Shown here: piece after piece, positions 9,239 to 17,086 of the stretch
Position numbering within the stretch: the first letter of the stretch is position 1
How the letters are laid out: each line of letters starts with the position of its first letter
Source of the DNA: Planctomycetaceae bacterium
GTDB lineage: Bacteria; Planctomycetota; UBA1135; GCA-002686595
DNA length: 64,000 nucleotides
Reading direction: 5' to 3'
Assembly: GCA_011525785.1 (NCBI GenBank)
Contig: WYBT01000031.1
Coordinates: forward strand, 38,326 to 102,325
Notes under the pieces: model-generated
The model's database searches: none
Told to the model about the DNA's origin: nothing
The model's input: the letters and a program-made list of their open reading frames with translations, nothing else
Made by a program: the position numbers and the translations under genes

Positions 9239-10132
9239 ATGAAGCTTCGATTCCTGGCGGCCTTGCCGCTCGCCCTGCTCGGCGCCTGCTCGAGCCCCAA
9301 CCCCTATGCCGGACCGGCCAAGCAGCTGGCCGCGGAAGAGCAGCGCGTCGATTCCGGCGAGCTCGCCGCTGCGGCGCGCAATCTCGAGTCGCTGGTCGCG
9401 CAGACCGACCGCGGCGACAGCGGCGCGCGATTGCAGGCGTTCTACGCGGCCTACCTGCTCGCGCGGGCGCACTCGCTGGCCTCGGTCGGCGCGCCCTTCC
9501 TCGCCGAGCCGACTACGAACACCGGTCTGGGCGGCGGCGCGCCGCGCCACAGTGGCATGGGCCACGTGGTGGCGGCCTCGATGTACTCCGCGCTGGCCCA
9601 GGAGCTCTCGCGCGAGCTCGAGAAGGCCCCGCACGAACACAAGGGCGTGAAGCTCTTGCCTGCGGACCTCGAGTCGTTCCCGCTCAAGGACGTGCGCGCC
9701 AACCTCGCCCTGCGCCAGATGGTCGCGCTGGCGCGTCTTGGTTTCGAAGAGCGCGTGCGCGAGTTCGTCGCCGGCTCGGCCGAGCTGCACAGCTTCGACA
9801 GCGCGCGTGCGTTGCTAGAGCGGCTGCGCTTCGAGCCCGCGCTCGCGCCCTGGATCCACGCTTCGGTGTTCGAGTACCTGCGCCGCAGCGAGAGCACCGA
9901 ACCCGAGGCCTACAAGTTCGCGGTCCAGGCGGTGATCCTGGCCGAGCGCGCCGGCGGGGCCTTCGACGCCCGCGAGCGCGAGGAACTCTCCAAGTGGATC
10001 CGCGAGGGCTCCAACTTCGAGTACCGCTGTCCCGATCACCGCATCCTGGTGCAGCCCGAACTGGGCCGTTGCCAGGAGATCGGCTGCCAGCGCGCGCTCC
10101 ACGAGTTCACGCCGCAGCGCAAGTCGCGCTGA
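9239..10132 (+). CDS. Lipoprotein of unknown function, helical repeat-like
   Basis: A 297-residue protein starting at ATG 9239 (an adjacent GTG at 9236 is an alternative), with a clear Shine-Dalgarno AGGAG at 9224-9228 overlapping the end of the preceding gene. Signal peptide LRFLAALPLALLGACSSP carries a lipobox. The mature protein is helix-rich (AAARNLESLVAQTDRG, ARAHSLASVGAPFL), resembling TPR-like packing. It ends with a small Cys-containing tail: YRCPDHRI, then LGRCQEIGCQ. Three closely spaced Cys could bind metal or form a disulphide. No family is recognised. It completes the kinase-lipoprotein-lipoprotein unit. Confidence 0.75.
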   Translation: MKLRFLAALPLALLGACSSPNPYAGPAKQLAAEEQRVDSGELAAAARNLESLVAQTDRGDSGARLQAFYAAYLLARAHSLASVGAPFLAEPTTNTGLGGGAPRHSGMGHVVAASMYSALAQELSRELEKAPHEHKGVKLLPADLESFPLKDVRANLALRQMVALARLGFEERVREFVAGSAELHSFDSARALLERLRFEPALAPWIHASVFEYLRRSESTEPEAYKFAVQAVILAERAGGAFDAREREELSKWIREGSNFEYRCPDHRILVQPELGRCQEIGCQRALHEFTPQRKSR

Positions 10133-10150
10133 GCTCCTACTTCCTGGGCG

Positions 10151-10167
10151 CCTCGCGTCTCGCGAGG
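10151..10167. terminator. Short perfect hairpin after the lipoprotein gene
   Basis: A 7-bp perfect stem (cctcgcg / cgcgagg) with a 3-base loop lies about 20 bases after the stop of the 9239 gene. There is no T tract. It may contribute to termination between two convergent genes. Confidence 0.35.
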
Positions 10168-10200
10168 GTTCCTGGAACGTAGTAGCGACAAGGCCCACAA

Positions 10201-10281
10201 CTCAGCGCGGCCGAATGCCGCGGGGCGTATCGGCGCCTTGGCCGATAGGTCCATTGGTTGCGGCATGAAGGCCGCGCTGAG
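10201..10281. other. 81-base nested palindromic element between convergent genes
   Basis: Three nested stems are visible: 12 perfect base pairs joining 10201-10212 (ctcagcgcggcc) to 10270-10281, 7 pairs joining 10215-10221 (atgccgc) to 10260-10266, and 7 pairs joining 10228-10234 (tatcggc) to 10241-10247 over a 6-base loop. The internal loop between the outer stems is GA opposite GAA, compatible with tandem G-A pairs. It sits between the ends of convergent genes (10132 and 10290). It could be a bidirectional terminator, although no T tract follows, or a structured RNA or mobile palindrome. It does not have tRNA arm geometry. Confidence 0.55.
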
Positions 10282-10289
10282 CGACGCGC

Positions 10290-11213
10290 TCAGATCGAGT
10301 AGCCGCCGGGCGTGCGGATGAGCAGCGTGCCGCTGTGCGACATGCGCAGGACGCGCCAAGCCACGCTGCCCAGAACCGACGCGAGCAGCGCGCTGTGACC
10401 GTGGGTGCCCAGCAGGATCAGGTCGTAGTTGTCCTGCACGGCCAGGATGCGCCGCGCCGGGTCGTCCTGGGCGAAGGTGGTCTCGTGCGGCGTTCCGCGC
10501 CAATCGAAGGCCGCCATCGCGGCTTCGAACTCGCGTTTGGCCGACTCGCGCAGCGAGTCGATCGTGTAGGTCGGCGAGGGGATCGCGGCGGCGGCGTCGG
10601 CGTTGGCGAAGATCTCCGGCGGCACGAAGCAGTGCAGCGCGGTGACGTGCGCGCCCACCTTGCGGGCCAGCGCGATGGCCCGCTGGAGCAGCTCCAGGCT
10701 CTTGGGCGAGAGGTCCACCGGCACGAGGAAGCGCTCGAGCTTGCGCGGCGCGTCGACCTGCATCCACAGCGGCGTCTCGCAGTGCGCGAAGAGCGTGCGA
10801 GCGAGGCCGCCGAAGTCGAGCTGCTTGCGCCGGCCGCTCTCGCCCAGGAACACGATGTCGTAGTTCTTGGCGCGCTCGAGCACCACGCGCGTCGGCGCGC
10901 CGATCACGACCTCGAGCCGGTCGGCGACGTTCTGGCCCTCGAGCTTGAGCGTGGCGTGTTCGAGTGCGAGGTGCGCGCGCAGCCGGGCGGCGACGGCGTC
11001 TGCGTTGGCCTTGGAGATGTCGCCGCCGCTCAGCGCCGCGAAGCGCCCGGACGGAGCCAGGATCGGCTCGACCACGTGCAGGAGTTCGACGCGCGCGCCG
11101 GTTCGGTCGGCTAGGGCGACGGCCGCGCGCAGGGCGTGGTCCGACGCGGCGCCTTCGGCGACACAGACGAGGAACTGGGTCACGGGGAAGCTGGGGAGCG
11201 GCGCGCTGTTCAT
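10290..11213 (-). CDS. Tandem universal stress protein (two Usp domains)
   Basis: A 307-residue cytoplasmic protein with two Usp domains in tandem (about residues 8-148 and 155-303). Domain 1 begins QFLVCVAEGAASDHALRAA; domain 2 begins RFLVPVDLSPKSLELLQRA. The second domain keeps the ATP-binding signature G-T-H-G-H-x9-G-S near its end. The first has FLGESGRRK in that position and is probably degenerate for nucleotide binding. ATG 11213 is chosen because the upstream open extension is low-complexity Arg/Ala/Pro sequence. It stands alone, convergent with the T6SS lipoproteins and divergent from a secreted-protein gene. Role in stress adaptation is family knowledge. Confidence 0.88.
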   Translation of the reverse strand: MNSAPLPSFPVTQFLVCVAEGAASDHALRAAVALADRTGARVELLHVVEPILAPSGRFAALSGGDISKANADAVAARLRAHLALEHATLKLEGQNVADRLEVVIGAPTRVVLERAKNYDIVFLGESGRRKQLDFGGLARTLFAHCETPLWMQVDAPRKLERFLVPVDLSPKSLELLQRAIALARKVGAHVTALHCFVPPEIFANADAAAAIPSPTYTIDSLRESAKREFEAAMAAFDWRGTPHETTFAQDDPARRILAVQDNYDLILLGTHGHSALLASVLGSVAWRVLRMSHSGTLLIRTPGGYSI

Positions 11214-11446
11214 GTCGTTACTCGTGGGCTGGTGGGCGCGAAGCACCGCGCCCCCGTTGCAGCCTAGGCGCCCGCGAGCGCCGCCGCTGTCGGTCGAAGA
11301 GCGCACTTTGGCGGCCGCCGACTCCGGAGGAGGTGCGCGGCGGGTTGCGCTTCGAGTCGCTCCTCGGACCACTGGCGCGTCTACCCACGCCATAGGAAGT
11401 CGCTATTCTCTTTCCCTCGACCTGTCGCCTCCCTCACCCACACTCC

Positions 11447-13069
11447 ATGCGCTCCACCCGCACTCTCCTGGCAGCCCTCGCGCTGGCCTCCACGTCGCTG
11501 GCCCAGATCCAGTTCGTCCCGCTCACCACCATCGACCTCGACTCGACGGCCAACCCCGCCAACCCCGAGTACATCGGGACCAACCCCTCGGCCGTGGCCT
11601 GGGACGGCGCGGATCTGGTCATCGCCGGCTTCAACGGCTCGGGCGTCGCGTCGCGCTCGGCGCTGGTGCGCGTGTCGAACGCGCTCAGCACTCCGACGCT
11701 CGGCGCGGCCTTCGGCATCAACGCCGCCACGCCCGCTTCGCGCGGCTACTCCGGCATCGCCGCGCAGGGCGGCCAGGTGGCGGCTGCGTACGACTCGGGC
11801 GCGACGATCGTCAACGGCATCGCGCTCTACAACTCCGACGGCTCGCTGGCCTGGCAGATCGGAACCTCCGCGGCGACGAACGTGCGCGGCATGTGCGGCG
11901 TCGACTTCGACCCGGGCTTCGGCGGCGTCGACTTCGGCCTCAACTACCTCGAGCAGGGCGGCGGCCGCCGGCGCCTCGCCAACACCGCCACGGGCGCGCT
12001 GATCTACAACAGCTCGAACGGCGCGATCATCAACTTCACGACCGTCTCCACGGGCTGGCGCGACCACGTCTTCAACCCCGCTAACGGCGATCTGTACACC
12101 CGCGTCAACAACGACGTCGGCAAGCACACGCGCGCGGGCGGCAACAGCTTCTCGCCCAACGTGCGCATCATCGACGTGACCGATGCCTCGGGCGTCGCCG
12201 GGCAGAACATCGAGTTCCTCGACACGCCTACGGGCGACTTCCTGATCTACAACGACCGTCCCAGCACCGCGACCGTGCCGCTGACCACGGCCGTGCGCAT
12301 CATCGACACGAGCGGCGTTGCGCAGCCCTACAACCTCGGCCCGGGCTTCTCGGCCGTGAACGCGACGGGCTACTACGACTTCTCCTGGGACGGCGCGAAC
12401 GACCGGCTGGCGATCCTCGACTTCACCAACCGCAAGGTCTACCTGTTCGAGCTGTGCAGCGGCGCGGACGGCGACTTCGACGGCGTGCTCGACTGCCTCG
12501 ACAACTGCCCGAGCCTCGCCAACCCCAGTCAAGCCGACTGTGACAACGACGGCGTGGGCGATGTCTGCGAGATCGCGGGCGGCGCCTTCGACACCAACAG
12601 CAACTCGATCCCCGACACGTGCGAGTTCGGCGTCGTGATCCCGTACTGCACCGCGGGCTTGACCAGCAACGGCTGCGTTCCCGCGCTGTCGGCGAGCGGC
12701 GCGCCCAGCGCGGCGGCGCTGAGCGGCTTCACGCTCTCCTGCTCGGGTCTCGAAGGCCAGCGCATCGCGCTGGGCTTCTACGGCGTGAACGGCCCGCAAG
12801 CCGCGCCGTGGGGCGGCGGCTCGTCGAGCTTCAACTGCGTGGTTTCGCCGATCAAGCGCCTGCCGCGCATCAACACCGGCGGAACCGCTGGCGCCTGCGA
12901 CGGCGCGTACAGCGTCGACTTCCTCGACTACGTCGCGAACAACCCCGGCGTGCTGGGAACGCCGCTCACCGCGGGCGGCGTGTTCAACGCGCAGGTCTGG
13001 TTCCGCGACCCGGCGGCCCCGACCTCGACGAACTTGTCCGACGCACTGCAGTGGACGATGGCGCCGTGA
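11447..13069 (+). CDS. Secreted protein with Asp-rich calcium repeats and a Cys-containing C-terminal module
   Basis: A 540-residue exported protein. The signal peptide (residues 1-19) ends ASTSLAQ. Residues about 20-340 look like beta-propeller or concanavalin-type strands rich in Asn, Gly and Thr. Residues about 344-390 carry thrombospondin type 3-like acidic repeats (DGVLDCLDNCPSLANPSQ, DNDGVGDVC) that probably bind calcium. Residues about 397-540 form a module starting YCTAGLTSNGCVPAL and ending with a WFRDP motif. The same module closes the 50711-52576 protein. A strong terminator follows at 13105. Function unknown; cell-surface or extracellular location is inferred. A TATTCT hexamer at 11404-11409 is a candidate -10. 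Confidence 0.8.
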   Translation: MRSTRTLLAALALASTSLAQIQFVPLTTIDLDSTANPANPEYIGTNPSAVAWDGADLVIAGFNGSGVASRSALVRVSNALSTPTLGAAFGINAATPASRGYSGIAAQGGQVAAAYDSGATIVNGIALYNSDGSLAWQIGTSAATNVRGMCGVDFDPGFGGVDFGLNYLEQGGGRRRLANTATGALIYNSSNGAIINFTTVSTGWRDHVFNPANGDLYTRVNNDVGKHTRAGGNSFSPNVRIIDVTDASGVAGQNIEFLDTPTGDFLIYNDRPSTATVPLTTAVRIIDTSGVAQPYNLGPGFSAVNATGYYDFSWDGANDRLAILDFTNRKVYLFELCSGADGDFDGVLDCLDNCPSLANPSQADCDNDGVGDVCEIAGGAFDTNSNSIPDTCEFGVVIPYCTAGLTSNGCVPALSASGAPSAAALSGFTLSCSGLEGQRIALGFYGVNGPQAAPWGGGSSSFNCVVSPIKRLPRINTGGTAGACDGAYSVDFLDYVANNPGVLGTPLTAGGVFNAQVWFRDPAAPTSTNLSDALQWTMAP

Positions 13070-13104
13070 GGCCCTGAATCCCGACTTCGTCCCACGATCC
13101 TGCG

Positions 13105-13134
13105 GGGAGGCGCTTGCGAGCGCCTCCCTTTTTT
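13105..13134 (+). terminator. Rho-independent terminator
   Basis: A perfect 10-bp GC-rich stem (13105-13114 with 13119-13128), loop tgcg, followed by six T (13129-13134). It lies 35 bases after the stop of the secreted-protein gene. Confidence 0.92.
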
Positions 13135-13165
13135 CGTGCCGCGCGCCTCAGAGCTCGAGCCGCGC

Positions 13166-13678
13166 TCACTCGGGCTCGACCGAGACGCGCGGCGCGTCGC
13201 CATCCTCGAAGTACTCGACGCGGATCTCGTTGGCCCGGCAGCACACCGGACAGTCTTCGACGTAGCGCTGCTCCAGCCCCTCGCTCGGATCTAGCGGCAC
13301 GACGATCTGTTCGCCGCAGCTCGGGCAGGTGTACGAGCCTTCGTCGACGGCGGCCGCGCGGCGCTTGGTGGCCTTGTCGCCGAGCACGCGCTCGGGCGGG
13401 TTCGCCGCGGCCGCGATGATGCGCGCTGCGATCGAGCGTTCGTCGTGATCGAGCGGGTCCCCGAGCATCTGCTCGCGCAGCTCCCGCAAGCTCGCCGCGA
13501 GCGCCTCCACGCCGGCGCCGGCGAGCGCTTGCTGCGTCAAGCTCGGCGCGTAGCCGTCGTACTCATCCTCGGACGCCTCGACGCCGGGCCGCACGCCCAG
13601 CGGATCCCAGTCGCGCAGTACGCGCGCGACCGCAGCGATGCGCTGCATCGAGTCGTCGGGCCGATCCACCACGGTCAT
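13166..13678 (-). CDS. DUF1871-like domain fused to a CPXCG zinc-ribbon
   Basis: A 170-residue cytoplasmic protein starting at ATG 13678 (ATG ten codons later is an alternative). Residues about 10-85 resemble DUF1871-type proteins: VARVLRDWDPLGV, then a DEYDGYAP segment and a helix ending REQMLG. Residues about 113-165 form a Cys-rich zinc-ribbon with YTCPSCGEQIVVPLD and then EDCPVCCRAN, matching the CPXCG motif family. The fusion of the two is unusual; each normally occurs alone. The gene is convergent with the secreted-protein gene and separated from it by the 13105 terminator. Function unknown; nucleic-acid or protein binding through the ribbon is plausible. Confidence 0.7.
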   Translation of the reverse strand: MTVVDRPDDSMQRIAAVARVLRDWDPLGVRPGVEASEDEYDGYAPSLTQQALAGAGVEALAASLRELREQMLGDPLDHDERSIAARIIAAAANPPERVLGDKATKRRAAAVDEGSYTCPSCGEQIVVPLDPSEGLEQRYVEDCPVCCRANEIRVEYFEDGDAPRVSVEPE

Positions 13679-13962
13679 CGTAGGCGTGAAGACGTCGAAG
13701 CGCGCCGCACGGTGTCGATGCACGAGAGGATGCGCCGGGCTGCCAGTCGCAAGATCGCGTCGCGATCGCGGGCGATGAGTGCGGGGAGGACCCTTGGGCG
13801 CAGAGCGCTGAGACCGGTCGCGAACCCAGGTCGAGCGCAGCGAGCCGACCAGCGCTAACGACACGGACGTCGAGCTGGACTCGGCGCGGTGGCACGACGG
13901 CTCAGCGCAGCGCCCGTCGCTCGCGGACGCTCTCCAGAGCCCGGTTGAAGCCCCCGCGCGGG
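13679..13962. other. Non-coding gap
   Basis: 284 bases between the CPXCG gene start and the histidine kinase stop, both minus strand. Short open frames here have shadow-like composition. The upstream signals for the 13166-13678 gene should lie here; no clear -10 or operator was identified. Confidence 0.4.
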
Positions 13963-15762
13963 CTACGAGCGCTCTTCGGGCGAGTGCTTCGACTCGTTCG
14001 CGGCGAACGACACTTCGGCGCCGGCCGGCGTCGTCGTGCTCCAGCGGCGCAGCGCGCGAGCGAGCTCCAACGGATCGATCGGCTTGCTGAGGTAGTCGTC
14101 CATCCCGGTCTCGATGCAGCGCTCGCGATCGCCGGACATGGCCTGGGCGGTGAGCGCGATGATCGGCGTGCGCCGCGATCGCGGCTCGCGCGCTTCGTTC
14201 TCGCGGATGCGGCGCGTCGCGGTCAGGCCGTCGACCACCGGCATCTGGCAGTCCATGAGCACCACGTCGTAGTCGCCCTTGGCCTGCATCGCCACGGCCT
14301 CCTCGCCGTCGGAGGCGAGGTCGACCTGGCAGCCCAGGCGGCGCAGCATGCTCTTGGCCACACGCTGGTTCACGCGATTGTCTTCGACCAGAAGGACGCG
14401 CAGCTCGGCGCCGCGGGTGTCGTCGACCAGCGTTGCGCGCGCCTCGGCGATCGAGCTCGCGTCGTGCGAGGGCAGCGGCTGGCCTTGCAGCCAGGCCGTG
14501 ACGTGCGTGGGGCACAGCGGCAGCTTGAGCGTGGTGACGCCCGGCGCCGCGAGCGTCGCACCGGAATCGAGGGGCTCGAGCAGCGCCAGCGGGGAGCGGG
14601 CCGCCACCGCGGTGCAGCGCGCGTCGAAGTCTGCGCTGCGTGCGCCTTGCGATCCGCCGCCAGCTTCGATCAGCACCCAGTCGGGGTTCGATGCGCTCGC
14701 CGCCAGCGCGATCTCGAGCGAGTCGAGGTTGGCGAGCTTGACGATCCGCGCGCCGGCGTGCTCGAGGTGCGCGTCGAGCGTGCGCTCGGTCATCGAGCTC
14801 GCGCCCACCACCAGCGCGACGCGCTCGCCCGCGCGGGCGGCGTCCGCGGCCTCCTCGCGAATCTCCGCGCGCCAGTCGAAGTGGAAGCGACTGCCGATGC
14901 CCACCTCGCTGTCGACCTGGATGTCGCCGCCCATCATCGCCACGATGCCCTGGCTGATGGCCAGGCCCAGCCCGGTGCCGTCGTGGCGCCGGCGCAGCGA
15001 GTCGTCGACCTGGGAGAAGGCGCGGAAGAGTCGGTGCTGCTCCGCGCGCGGAATTCCGCAGCCCGTGTCGATCACCTCGATGCGCAGGTTCGCGAAGCGT
15101 TCGTCGGCGTCGAGCGCACGGACGCGCAGCAGCACTTCACCCTCGTCGGTGAACTTGACCGCGTTGGCGAGCAGGTTGGCGAGCACCTGACGCAGTCGCG
15201 CCGCGTCGCCCAGAATGCGCCGGGGAGTGCTCGGCGCGATCGCGACGCCGATCGCCAGGTCGCGGGCATGGGCGCGCGGGCTGAGCGCGCGCACGACCTC
15301 TTCGCACAGCCGCCACAGGTCGAACTCGCGCGACTCCAGCGCGATCTCGGCCGCGGCCAGCTTCGAGAAGTCGAGGATGTCCTGGATCAGCTCGAGCAGA
15401 TTGCGGGCCGAGGCGAGCGACGATTCGGCGCACTCCTTCTGGGCCGCGGTCAGCGGACTGTCGAGCAGCAGCGTGGTCATGCCGATCACGCCGTTGAGCG
15501 GCGTGCGCAGCTCGTGGCTGACCTTGGCCATGAAGGCGTCCTTTTGTTGGGAAGCCGTCTCGGCCGCCCGCAGCGCCGTCTGCAGGCGTTGCTCGCGCTC
15601 TTCGTATTCGACGCGACGCTGCTCGCTGAGCTCCACCAGCTTCATCGCTGCGCGCACGTTCGCATCCGCCACGCCGCGCCGCTCGCTCTCGAGGGCGGCG
15701 ATCTGCGCGCGCAGGCGCGTGATCTCGGTCAACGCCTGTTCGAGGGACGTGTTCGGTTCCAT
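13963..15762 (-). CDS. Soluble hybrid histidine kinase with C-terminal receiver
   Basis: A 599-residue protein with no signal peptide or membrane segment, so it senses a cytoplasmic cue or partner. Residues 1-75 are a coiled coil. HisKA spans about 76-140 with phospho-acceptor His83 in SHELRTPLN. The ATPase domain spans about 185-300 (N box NLLANAVKF, DTGCGIP, GTGLGLAIS). Residues about 312-430 look like a degenerate receiver that lacks the acidic pocket. A canonical receiver follows at about 454-575 with LLVEDN, phospho-acceptor Asp504 in VLMDCQMP and the switch Lys in LSKP. It is the last gene of a sulfur-carrier operon: its start lies 7 bases from the stop of the DsrE-family gene. Confidence 0.9.
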   Translation of the reverse strand: MEPNTSLEQALTEITRLRAQIAALESERRGVADANVRAAMKLVELSEQRRVEYEEREQRLQTALRAAETASQQKDAFMAKVSHELRTPLNGVIGMTTLLLDSPLTAAQKECAESSLASARNLLELIQDILDFSKLAAAEIALESREFDLWRLCEEVVRALSPRAHARDLAIGVAIAPSTPRRILGDAARLRQVLANLLANAVKFTDEGEVLLRVRALDADERFANLRIEVIDTGCGIPRAEQHRLFRAFSQVDDSLRRRHDGTGLGLAISQGIVAMMGGDIQVDSEVGIGSRFHFDWRAEIREEAADAARAGERVALVVGASSMTERTLDAHLEHAGARIVKLANLDSLEIALAASASNPDWVLIEAGGGSQGARSADFDARCTAVAARSPLALLEPLDSGATLAAPGVTTLKLPLCPTHVTAWLQGQPLPSHDASSIAEARATLVDDTRGAELRVLLVEDNRVNQRVAKSMLRRLGCQVDLASDGEEAVAMQAKGDYDVVLMDCQMPVVDGLTATRRIRENEAREPRSRRTPIIALTAQAMSGDRERCIETGMDDYLSKPIDPLELARALRRWSTTTPAGAEVSFAANESKHSPEERS

Positions 15763-15769
15763 GGGACTT

Positions 15770-16153
15770 TCAGAAAGTGATGGTTCGCGCGCCCGAACTC
15801 GCGCGTCGTACGAGGCTGGCGAGTCCTGCCATGCGCACGCCGCTCTCGAGCTTCGAAGCGTGCTCGTGCTCGTGCGCGGCGCCCGGGGGCGCGCAGTGGC
15901 GCTCCATGCAGGCCGAGCAGCACTCGACCGAACCCCCGGCCGCGCGCACCTGATCGACCAGAGCGCGGATGTCGGCGTGGAGCGCGTCGCCCTCGTGCGC
16001 TGCGCAGGCCCAGTGCACGGCGCGCAACGCCAGATAGACCGTGACTCCCAGTCCCGACGACGCGGCGACCAGGGCCGCGTGCAACGCGAAGCGCGCTCGA
16101 TCGGGATCTTCCGGGCCTTGCGTGAGCAGGAACAGCAGTTCGCGTTGGTCCAT
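15770..16153 (-). CDS. DsrE-family small sulfur-carrier-like protein
   Basis: A 127-residue protein starting at ATG 16153. N-terminal strand LLFLLTQGPEDPDRARFAL and helix ALHAALVAASSGLGVTVYL fit the DsrE/DsrF fold. The conserved cysteine loop reads VECCSACMERHC, where one Cys would carry the persulfide. A His/Glu-rich stretch (HEHEHASK) follows, possibly metal-binding. It lies 17 bases after the DrsE_2-type gene and 7 bases before the hybrid histidine kinase, all on the minus strand. DsrE-type proteins pass sulfane sulfur between TusA and acceptors (family knowledge); the exact acceptor here is unknown. Confidence 0.75.
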   Translation of the reverse strand: MDQRELLFLLTQGPEDPDRARFALHAALVAASSGLGVTVYLALRAVHWACAAHEGDALHADIRALVDQVRAAGGSVECCSACMERHCAPPGAAHEHEHASKLESGVRMAGLASLVRRASSGARTITF

Positions 16154-16170
16154 GGTGCGCACCCGTGCAG

Positions 16171-16734
16171 CTAGATGAACAGCGTCGCCGCGTCGGACTG
16201 CAGCTCGCCCACCGCTCGGCCGGCCCCGCCGAACTCCAGGCCTTCCATCAACTCGTCGGGCGCCACGCCCATGGTCGTCATCGACATCTGGCAGGCGATC
16301 ATCTTCACGCCCAGTTGCCGCGCGAGGTCGACCAGTTGGGCGAGCGAGGAGACCTTCTTGGTGCGCATCACGAACGCAAAGAACGGCGCGCCCAGCCCCA
16401 GGAAGTTCATGTGCGAGACCCGCGCGCCGAGGCCCGCTGGCAGCGCCGCGGTCAGCAGACGGTCGAGCCACGACTTGCCGCTGAAGCGTCGTTTGCGGCG
16501 CAGCCCGAGCACGCCCCAGAACGTGAAGAACATCTTCACCTCGACGCCCATCGCCGCTGCAGCGGTGGCGAGCGTGAAGGCCGCCATCAGCTTGTCGAAC
16601 TCGCCGCTGAACACGATCAGCACGAGTCGGCCGTGACGCCGGGCCTGCGCCAGCACCTGCTCGTTCGCAGGGCTCGCCATGAGCTTGCCGACCGACTCTG
16701 GCCGCGCGGACGCTGAAGTGTCTGCGGTGCTCAT
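16171..16734 (-). CDS. DsrE/DsrF/DrsH-like protein (DrsE_2 family)
   Basis: A 187-residue protein from ATG 16734. It has GRLVLIVFSGEFDKLMAAF, then AAAAMGVEVKMFFTFWGV, the family hallmark of a hydrophobic strand and a Phe-Trp-rich loop. Later come FAFVMRTKKVSSL and an active-site-like loop VKMIACQMSMTTMGV with the single conserved Cys. This matches the YrkE-like proteins that accompany TusA in sulfur metabolism. The start overlaps the stop of the upstream tusA-like gene by 4 bases (ATGA), indicating translational coupling. Probable role: persulfide transfer from the TusA-like protein. Confidence 0.85.
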   Translation of the reverse strand: MSTADTSASARPESVGKLMASPANEQVLAQARRHGRLVLIVFSGEFDKLMAAFTLATAAAAMGVEVKMFFTFWGVLGLRRKRRFSGKSWLDRLLTAALPAGLGARVSHMNFLGLGAPFFAFVMRTKKVSSLAQLVDLARQLGVKMIACQMSMTTMGVAPDELMEGLEFGGAGRAVGELQSDAATLFI

Positions 16735-16952
16735 GCGACCCGCAGCGTGGCCTTCTTGACCGGGCCATCCTGGAACTCGACCAGCGCGTGGCCGGTGAGC
16801 TCCGCCCACGCTTCCAGATCGGGCTTGAAGGCCGGGTCGGTCGCGAGCACCTCGAGCAGATCGCCGCTCGCGAGCGCCTTGATCGTCATCGACAGATGCA
16901 CGATCGGCATCGGGCACAGCAGGTCACGACAGTCCAGCGCGTGTGTAGCCAT
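16731..16952 (-). CDS. TusA-family sulfur carrier protein
   Basis: A 73-residue protein with the hallmark LDCRDLLCPMPIVH: the first Cys of the CPxP motif carries the persulfide. The rest, MTIKALASGDLLEVLATDP then DLEAWAELTGHALVEF, fits the SirA/TusA two-layer fold at the usual length. It is the first gene of a four-gene unit with two DsrE-family proteins and a hybrid histidine kinase. The operon suggests sulfane-sulfur handling with regulatory output rather than tRNA thiolation, since no other tus genes are present. That reading is inference. Confidence 0.9.
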   Translation of the reverse strand: MATHALDCRDLLCPMPIVHLSMTIKALASGDLLEVLATDPAFKPDLEAWAELTGHALVEFQDGPVKKATLRVA

Positions 16953-17086
16953 GGGGGACGGCCTCCGCGCGGGTCATCGACCGCCCCGTCGACGCGTCTT
17001 GAGCGGACCTCAAAAGCGCGGAGCGGACCGCGCGGCGTTCGCCGTCGCAGCCCGCTCCGAGTTCGTCGTCGGCGCCTTCGCCGCGG

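Noticed and set aside
10201..10281. tRNA gene
   Set aside because: The length is close, but stems are nested and not arranged as a cloverleaf, and there is no T-loop or CCA-type acceptor end.
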